Positions 59,037-64,000 of a stretch of DNA of 64,000 bases are shown piece by piece. How positions within the stretch are numbered: the stretch's first letter is position 1; each line of letters begins with the position of its first letter. The notes beneath the pieces are model-generated. The model saw only the letters and a list, made by a program, of their open reading frames with translations. It was not told the DNA's origin and did no database searches. The position numbers were made by a program, and so were the translations under genes. The DNA comes from Oscillospiraceae bacterium (GTDB taxonomy: Bacteria; Bacillota; Clostridia; Oscillospirales; Ruminococcaceae), in assembly GCA_024404915.1 (NCBI GenBank), contig JAKSPJ010000013.1:1-64000 (forward strand), read 5' to 3'.

Positions 59037-60678
59037 TAATTATGACAGCTTTTCCTATAATCTGTATCAGTATCTTGGTGAACTGACGCAGGATATCAAG
59101 GTTATCCGGAATGATGCCCTTCGTGTGGACGAAATTGCAGCACTGCATCCTTCCCATATTATTCTTTCTCCCGGTCCCGGCAGACCGGAAGATGCAGGCG
59201 TGATTATTGATGTCGTAAAGCAGCTTGGAGATAAAATCCCGATTCTGGGTGTCTGTCTTGGCCATCAGGCAATCTGTGCCGCATTTGGTGCGAAGATTGT
59301 TCATGCTAAATCTTTGATGCATGGAAAGCAGTCCATGGTACGTTTCTCCAAAAAGTGCCCGTTGTTCCAGAATATTCCGGAGCAGGCAAAGGTTGCAAGA
59401 TACCATTCCCTGGCGGCAGATGATGCGACGCTTCCCAGCTGTCTGGAGGTGACTGCTGCTACAGAAGACGGTGAAATCATGGCTGTACAGCATGTGCAGT
59501 ATTCCATTTATGGAGTGCAGTTCCATCCGGAATCCATTCTTACACCGGATGGCAAGGAAATGCTTCGCAGTTTCCTGAAAAGCACATCTGATTATGTGCT
59601 CAATCAAGCCCAGCCGATTCTCATGCAAAATATTGATAAGAAAGAGGGAAAACCGAAAATGATTTCTGAAGCAATCAAGAAGGTTGTTGATAAGAAAGAC
59701 CTGACATATGAAGAAGCATATGGCGTTATGAATGAGATTATGAACGGAGAAACCACTCCGACACAGAATGCAGCATTTCTGTCTGCACTTTCTACAAAGA
59801 GTTCCAAGGCTGAAACCATCAGCGAGATTACAGGCTGTGCAGCAGCAATGCGTGATCATGCCCTGCATGTGGAGCACAATTATGATGTCGTAGAAATTGT
59901 GGGTACCGGCGGAGATAATGCCAACAGCTTTAATATTTCCACAACCTCTGCTATTGTTATTGCAGCAGGCGGTGCGAAGGTTGCAAAGCACGGAAACCGT
60001 GCAGCATCTTCCAAGAGCGGTGCAGCAGATTGCCTGGAGGCACTGGGAGTCAACATTCGTCAGGAGCCGGAAAAGGCCGCAGCCTTGCTGGGCGAAGTGG
60101 GTATGTGCTTCTGTTTTGCACAGATTTACCACACATCCATGAAGTATGTGGGTGCAATCCGAAAGGAGCTTGGCATCCGTACTGTATTCAATATTCTTGG
60201 ACCGCTGACCAACCCTGCAAATGCCAAAAGAGTAGTCATCGGCGTATACGATGCTTCTCTGGTGAATACCCTTGCAGAGGTTCTGGTTCGCCTGGGCGTA
60301 GAGCGTGGTATGGTTGTCTATGGTATGGACAAGTTGGATGAAATCTCCCTGAGCGCAGAAACACTTGTCTGCGAATTTGAGGGCGATCAGTACAAAACAT
60401 ATACCATTTCACCGGAAGATTTCGGCTTTGAACGGTGCTCCAGGGATGACCTTGCCGGCGGCATGCCGGAGGATAATGCAAGAATTACAAAGGCAATTCT
60501 TTCCGGAGAAGAAAAGGGCCATAAGCGCAATGCAGTGCTTATGAATGCCGGCGCAGCCTTGTATATTGCTGGCAAGGCAGCAACACTGGCAGATGGTATT
60601 GCTCTTGCAGGGGAACTGATTGACAGCGGCAAGGCAGCGGCTCAGCTGAACGCATTTATTGAAGCATCCAATCGGTGA
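59020..60678 (+). CDS. trpGD: Fused anthranilate synthase glutaminase / anthranilate phosphoribosyltransferase
   Basis: A 552-residue fusion. Residues 1-190 are the class I glutamine amidotransferase Trp[31 protein letters not shown] (catalytic Cys) and [10 protein letters not shown] (catalytic His and Glu). A linker (about 191-212) leads to TrpD (213-552), with [17 protein letters not shown] (PRPP site), [20 protein letters not shown] and [10 protein letters not shown]. The fused protein would provide ammonia to TrpE and then attach PRPP to anthranilate. trpG-trpD fusions are known in several bacteria including enterobacteria. The start overlaps trpE by 17 bases and the stop overlaps trpC. 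Confidence 0.97.
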   Translation: MILLIDNYDSFSYNLYQYLGELTQDIKVIRNDALRVDEIAALHPSHIILSPGPGRPEDAGVIIDVVKQLGDKIPILGVCLGHQAICAAFGAKIVHAKSLMHGKQSMVRFSKKCPLFQNIPEQAKVARYHSLAADDATLPSCLEVTAATEDGEIMAVQHVQYSIYGVQFHPESILTPDGKEMLRSFLKSTSDYVLNQAQPILMQNIDKKEGKPKMISEAIKKVVDKKDLTYEEAYGVMNEIMNGETTPTQNAAFLSALSTKSSKAETISEITGCAAAMRDHALHVEHNYDVVEIVGTGGDNANSFNISTTSAIVIAAGGAKVAKHGNRAASSKSGAADCLEALGVNIRQEPEKAAALLGEVGMCFCFAQIYHTSMKYVGAIRKELGIRTVFNILGPLTNPANAKRVVIGVYDASLVNTLAEVLVRLGVERGMVVYGMDKLDEISLSAETLVCEFEGDQYKTYTISPEDFGFERCSRDDLAGGMPEDNARITKAILSGEEKGHKRNAVLMNAGAALYIAGKAATLADGIALAGELIDSGKAAAQLNAFIEASNR

Positions 60679-61487
60679 TGGCAATGGGAACAATTCTTGA
60701 TACACTGGCACAGTGTGCCGCAGACCGTACCAATGAGAATAAAAAAGTGCGTTCGCTGGAATCCCTCCGCCGTGATGCGGAGCAGATGCCAAAGGGTTCG
60801 TTTGCATTCCGCAGAGCCATTGAGAAGCGCAATAAAGAGTGTGATGATGTGGCTTTTATCTGTGAATGCAAGAAGGCATCTCCCTCTAAGGGCTTGATTG
60901 CTCCTGATTTTCCCTATTTGCAGATTGCAAAGGATTACGAGGTTGCAGGTGCGGACTGCATCAGCGTGCTGACAGAGCCGAAGTATTTTCTGGGTTCTGA
61001 TCAATACTTGCAGGAAATTGCCTCAACGGTGCAGATACCCTGTCTTCGTAAGGATTTTACCGTAGACCCCTACATGATTTATGAAGCAAAACTGCTTGGC
61101 GCATCTGCCATTCTTCTGATATGCGCCATTCTGGATGAAGGACAGCTTCAGGAGTATCATGCGATTGCAGATTCTCTTGGCTTGTCTGTATTGGTAGAAG
61201 CACATGACGAGAAGGAGATTCTGAGTGCGGTAAATATCGGCGCAGGTATTATCGGTGTCAACAATCGCAATCTGAAAGACTTCTCCGTGAATCCGCAGCA
61301 CGCCCTGGATTTGATTTCCTGCTGTCCGAAGGAGACCCTGTTTGTGGTGGAAAGCGGCATCCGGACACCGGAGGATATTCAGGCCGCAAGAGATGCCAAG
61401 GCAAATGCCATTCTCATTGGTGAAACGCTGATGCGTGCAGAGGATAAAGCTGAGAAAATGCGCTGGCTGAAGGGCGAAGCTTTATGA
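60678..61487 (+). CDS. trpC: Indole-3-glycerol-phosphate synthase
   Basis: Closes the indole ring from carboxyphenylaminodeoxyribulose phosphate. The protein of about 269 residues is a TIM barrel with CECKKASPSKGLIAPDFPY, the catalytic LRKDFTVDPYMIYEA, LVEAHDEKE and GVNNRNLKDFSV. The start is uncertain among ATG 60678 (overlapping the trpGD stop as TGATG), GTG 60675 and ATG 60684; none has a strong binding site, as expected for coupled translation. It overlaps trpF by 4 bases. Confidence 0.95.
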   Translation: MAMGTILDTLAQCAADRTNENKKVRSLESLRRDAEQMPKGSFAFRRAIEKRNKECDDVAFICECKKASPSKGLIAPDFPYLQIAKDYEVAGADCISVLTEPKYFLGSDQYLQEIASTVQIPCLRKDFTVDPYMIYEAKLLGASAILLICAILDEGQLQEYHAIADSLGLSVLVEAHDEKEILSAVNIGAGIIGVNNRNLKDFSVNPQHALDLISCCPKETLFVVESGIRTPEDIQAARDAKANAILIGETLMRAEDKAEKMRWLKGEAL

Positions 61488-62092
61488 GCAAGCTGAAAAT
61501 ATGCGGATTGATGTCCGGGCAGGATTCGGCGTACGCCAATGCGGTGTGTCCGGATTTTGCAGGGATGATTCTATCCTCCGGATTTCGCCGCTCTATTTCC
61601 TGGGACACAGCTGTGGAAATCCGTGAAAAGCTGAATCAGGAAATTCCGCTGGTTGGCGTATTTGTCAATGCAGAGCTGGACGATATCCAAAAATATACGG
61701 ATTCGCAGATTATACAGTATATTCAGCTCCATGGGCAGGAGGATGCAGCGTATATCTCAGCGGTGCAGAAAGCAACAGGTCTTCCGGTCATAAAAGCCTT
61801 TCAGGTGAAATCAGCGGAGAACATTCAGCAGGCGGAGTCCTGCAATGCGGACATGGTGCTGCTGGATTCCGGAACAGGCAGTGGCAAACAGTTCGACTGG
61901 TCATTGCTTTCTGCCGTGAAAAGGACATATTTTCTGGCAGGAGGCTTATCTCCGGAAAATGCTGCACAGGTATTGGAACATTATCAGCCCTTTGCCCTTG
62001 ATGTCAGCAGCGGTGTGGAGACAGATGGAAAAAAGGATTTCCAGAAAATGAAAGATATGGCTGAAACGGTACGGGCATGGAGAAAACAATAG
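61484..62092 (+). CDS. trpF: Phosphoribosylanthranilate isomerase
   Basis: A 202-residue TIM-barrel isomerase. It begins LKICGLMSGQDSAYANAV (catalytic Cys in KICG), with QLHGQEDAAYISAV, LLDSGTGSGKQFDWSLL (catalytic Asp) and FLAGGLSPENAAQVLEHY then DVSSGVETDGKKD. Length and order match TrpF. The start overlaps trpC by 4 bases. Confidence 0.95.
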   Translation: MSKLKICGLMSGQDSAYANAVCPDFAGMILSSGFRRSISWDTAVEIREKLNQEIPLVGVFVNAELDDIQKYTDSQIIQYIQLHGQEDAAYISAVQKATGLPVIKAFQVKSAENIQQAESCNADMVLLDSGTGSGKQFDWSLLSAVKRTYFLAGGLSPENAAQVLEHYQPFALDVSSGVETDGKKDFQKMKDMAETVRAWRKQ

Positions 62093-62379
62093 TTTTTCAA
62101 ACGGTCAGATTGCGCTGTTTATCTTGCGTGGTCTGGCAGGCCCTCTGGCACTGCCTGCAGCATTCCTGTATCTGTACCGCAAAAAGGGCGGCAGATGCTG
62201 TCCCATCGTAGTGGGAGCAGCTGCATATCTTCTGCTGGCTTTGCCAAGGGGATTGCTTCGCAGCATGGCATTTGCTGTGGAAGATGATACTTCTCGGAAC
62301 GGGTTTCAGCATGATTGCAATGGTTGGTGTGATATACATGGTGTATTACTGCCAAAGAAAATATACTTGGAATATCTGA
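62077..62379 (+). pseudogene. Frameshifted small membrane protein gene between trpF and trpB
   Basis: ATG 62077 opens MEKTIVF and then leaves frame after the T5 run near 62093-62097. With one base added the frame continues SNGQIALFILRGLAGPLALP, then YLYRKKGGRCC and VVGAAAYLLLALPRGLLRS. Near 62285 a second shift in the opposite sense restores a frame reading MILLGTGFSMIAMVGVIYMV and ends at TGA 62377-62379. The joined product would be a membrane protein of about 100 residues with three helices. The two shifts cancel each other. Either the gene is decayed, or one or both shifts are sequencing errors or recoding sites. I do not recognise the family. Confidence 0.5.
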
Positions 62380-62398
62380 TAAATAGGAGGAAAACTTC

Positions 62399-63589
62399 AT
62401 GACAAATCAAGAAGGCAGATTTGGAGTTCATGGCGGTCAGTACATTCCTGAAACGCTGATGAACGCTGTGATAGAATTGGAACAGGCCTATAATCATTAT
62501 AAGAATGATCCTGAATTTAATGCGGAACTGGAAGCATTGTTTCAGGAATACGCAAATCGTCCGTCCCGTCTGTACTATGCAGAGAAGCTGACAAAAGCTT
62601 TGGGCGGTGCAAAGATTTATCTGAAGCGTGAAGACCTGAATCATACCGGTGCACATAAAATCAACAATGTTCTGGGACAGGCACTGCTGGCAAAAAAGAT
62701 GGGAAAAACCAGACTGATTGCGGAGACAGGTGCAGGTCAGCATGGAGTTGCGACTGCAACTGCTGCGGCACTGCTTGGCATGGAATGCGTTGTATTCATG
62801 GGCGAAGAAGACACAAAACGCCAGGCATTGAACGTATACCGTATGCGTCTTCTTGGCTCTGAGGTGATTCCTGTTACCACAGGAACAGCAACGCTGAAGG
62901 ATGCTGTATCTGAGGCAATGCGTGAATGGACCAGCAGAATTGATGATACCCATTATTGCCTGGGTTCTGTTATGGGCCCTCATCCGTTCCCCACAATTGT
63001 CCGTGATTTTCAGGCTGTCATTTCCAAGGAAATCAAGACACAGATTCTGGAAAAGGAAGGCAGACTCCCGGATGTTGTGATGGCTTGTGTGGGTGGCGGC
63101 TCCAATGCAATTGGCACATTCTATCATTTTATTGAAGACAAGGAAGTGCGTCTGATTGGCTGTGAAGCTGCTGGAAGAGGCATAGATACTTTTGAGACCG
63201 CAGCAACTATCAACACTGGAAAGCTTGGTATTTTCCACGGTATGAAGTCCTATTTCTGCCAGGATGAATATGGTCAGATTGCCCCTGTATACTCCATTTC
63301 CGCTGGTCTGGATTATCCGGGCATCGGACCAGAGCACGCACATCTTTACGATATCGGCCGTGCAGAGTATGTGGCAGTCACAGATGACGAAGCTGTAAAT
63401 GCATTTGAGTTTCTTTCTCGTACAGAGGGTATTATTCCTGCAATTGAATCCGCCCATGCAGTGGCTCATGCAATGAAGATTGCTCCTGAAATGGACAAGA
63501 ATCAGATTATTGTCATTACAGTTTCCGGCAGAGGAGACAAAGACTGTGCAGCAATTGCACGATACAGAGGGGAGGATATCCATGAGTAA
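62399..63589 (+). CDS. trpB: Tryptophan synthase beta chain
   Basis: The PLP-dependent subunit that joins indole and serine to give tryptophan. The 396-residue protein has [20 protein letters not shown] with the PLP lysine, [34 protein letters not shown] (phosphate loop) and [20 protein letters not shown] precedes the ATG. Its stop overlaps trpA by 8 bases, matching their joint alpha2-beta2 complex. Confidence 0.98.
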   Translation: MTNQEGRFGVHGGQYIPETLMNAVIELEQAYNHYKNDPEFNAELEALFQEYANRPSRLYYAEKLTKALGGAKIYLKREDLNHTGAHKINNVLGQALLAKKMGKTRLIAETGAGQHGVATATAAALLGMECVVFMGEEDTKRQALNVYRMRLLGSEVIPVTTGTATLKDAVSEAMREWTSRIDDTHYCLGSVMGPHPFPTIVRDFQAVISKEIKTQILEKEGRLPDVVMACVGGGSNAIGTFYHFIEDKEVRLIGCEAAGRGIDTFETAATINTGKLGIFHGMKSYFCQDEYGQIAPVYSISAGLDYPGIGPEHAHLYDIGRAEYVAVTDDEAVNAFEFLSRTEGIIPAIESAHAVAHAMKIAPEMDKNQIIVITVSGRGDKDCAAIARYRGEDIHE

Positions 63590-64000
63590 GATTCAGGAAG
63601 CTTTCCAGAAGGGAAAGGCATTTATTCCGTTTGTCACATGCGGTGACCCGGACTTGGAAACAACAGCAAAAATTGTTCGTGCCATGGAAGAAGCAGGCGC
63701 AGATATTATTGAATTGGGTATTCCGTTTTCTGACCCGACTGCAGAAGGCCCTGTGATTCAGGCAGCAAATATTCGAGCACTGTCCGGCGGTGTTACCACA
63801 GATAAGATTTTTGATTTTGTCTGCGAACTGCGAAAAGATGTAAAGGTACCGCTGGTGTTTATGACATATGCCAACGTAATTTTCTCCTACGGCATTGAAA
63901 AATTTGCGAAGAAATGCGCAGAATGCGGTATTGACGGTCTGATTCTGCCGGATGTTCCCCATGAGGAAAAAGACGAATTCTCCGGCATTTTCCAGTCCTG
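63582..64000 (+). CDS. trpA: Tryptophan synthase alpha chain (partial, runs off window)
   Basis: The first 139 codons of TrpA, which splits indole-3-glycerol phosphate and passes indole to TrpB. Seen are [37 protein letters not shown] (catalytic Glu replaced by its usual position in ELGIPFSDP and Asp region) and [18 protein letters not shown], followed by [14 protein letters not shown]. The frame is open to the window end. A GGGGAGG site lies 9 bases upstream within trpB. Confidence 0.96.
   Translation, partial: MSKIQEAFQKGKAFIPFVTCGDPDLETTAKIVRAMEEAGADIIELGIPFSDPTAEGPVIQAANIRALSGGVTTDKIFDFVCELRKDVKVPLVFMTYANVIFSYGIEKFAKKCAECGIDGLILPDVPHEEKDEFSGIFQS

Overview
The window looks like chromosomal DNA of a low-to-mid GC anaerobic Firmicute of the Ruminococcus type (Oscillospiraceae). 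The clues are two secreted polysaccharide-degrading enzymes that end in type I dockerin modules, a type III glutamine synthetase, a tryptophan T-box leader, RNase Y, threonine-rich linkers in exported proteins, and the clostridial gene run Asp23-nusB-xseAB-dxs-tlyA-nadK-argR-recN. The species assignment is inference; no rRNA is present.

Layout. 1-0.2 kb: tail of a serine recombinase. 0.2-5.1 kb (minus): DUF218 protein, malic enzyme, TIGR01212 radical SAM protein and a dockerin pectinesterase. 5.2-6.6 kb: DUF1015 protein. 6.7-14.2 kb: a seven-gene plus-strand envelope operon (two BspA-type LRR membrane proteins, GT2 glycosyltransferase, GNAT, degenerate DHHW protein, PpiC-type foldase, isochorismatase-fold protein) behind a leader containing a terminator. 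14.3-17.7 kb: DUF362 protein, a cysteine-cluster protein, DUF3048 lipoprotein. 18-21 kb: cmk, plsC and a VanY-like protein with substituted active-site residues. 21-31.8 kb (minus): guanylate-kinase-like gene, then the long housekeeping operon from Asp23 to recN plus an acyltransferase. 32.1-36 kb: an MBOAT / DHHW / acyl-carrier-protein cassette that looks like a dlt-type O-acylation machine without an adenylation enzyme. 36.3-41.2 kb: a 1652-residue GH2 beta-galactosidase with two LamG modules and a dockerin.

41.5-48.8 kb is an accessory-looking, AT-richer stretch next to a three-gene tRNA cluster (Gly-Arg-His). It holds a flavin reductase, a DUF188-GNAT fusion, a PPOX-fold protein, a serine hydrolase, unknown genes and several broken gene pieces (transposase/hydrolase chimera, phosphatase stub, an operator-controlled truncated gene). 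49.5-57.1 kb returns to core genes: glnN, mutY, pyrE, rny and an O-antigen-ligase-like protein. 57.2-64 kb is the trp operon trpE-trpGD-trpC-trpF-(broken membrane gene)-trpB-trpA, controlled by a Trp T-box and running off the end of the window.

Promoters are unusually easy to read: at least a dozen match the sigma-A consensus with a 17-base spacer. The most unusual items are the MBOAT-DHHW-ACP cassette with its catalytically altered DHHW paralogue in the LRR operon, the VanY pseudoenzyme, the LamG insertion inside the beta-galactosidase catalytic region, the DUF188-GNAT fusion, the twice-frameshifted gene inside the trp operon, and the repressor-type operators in front of a truncated gene.
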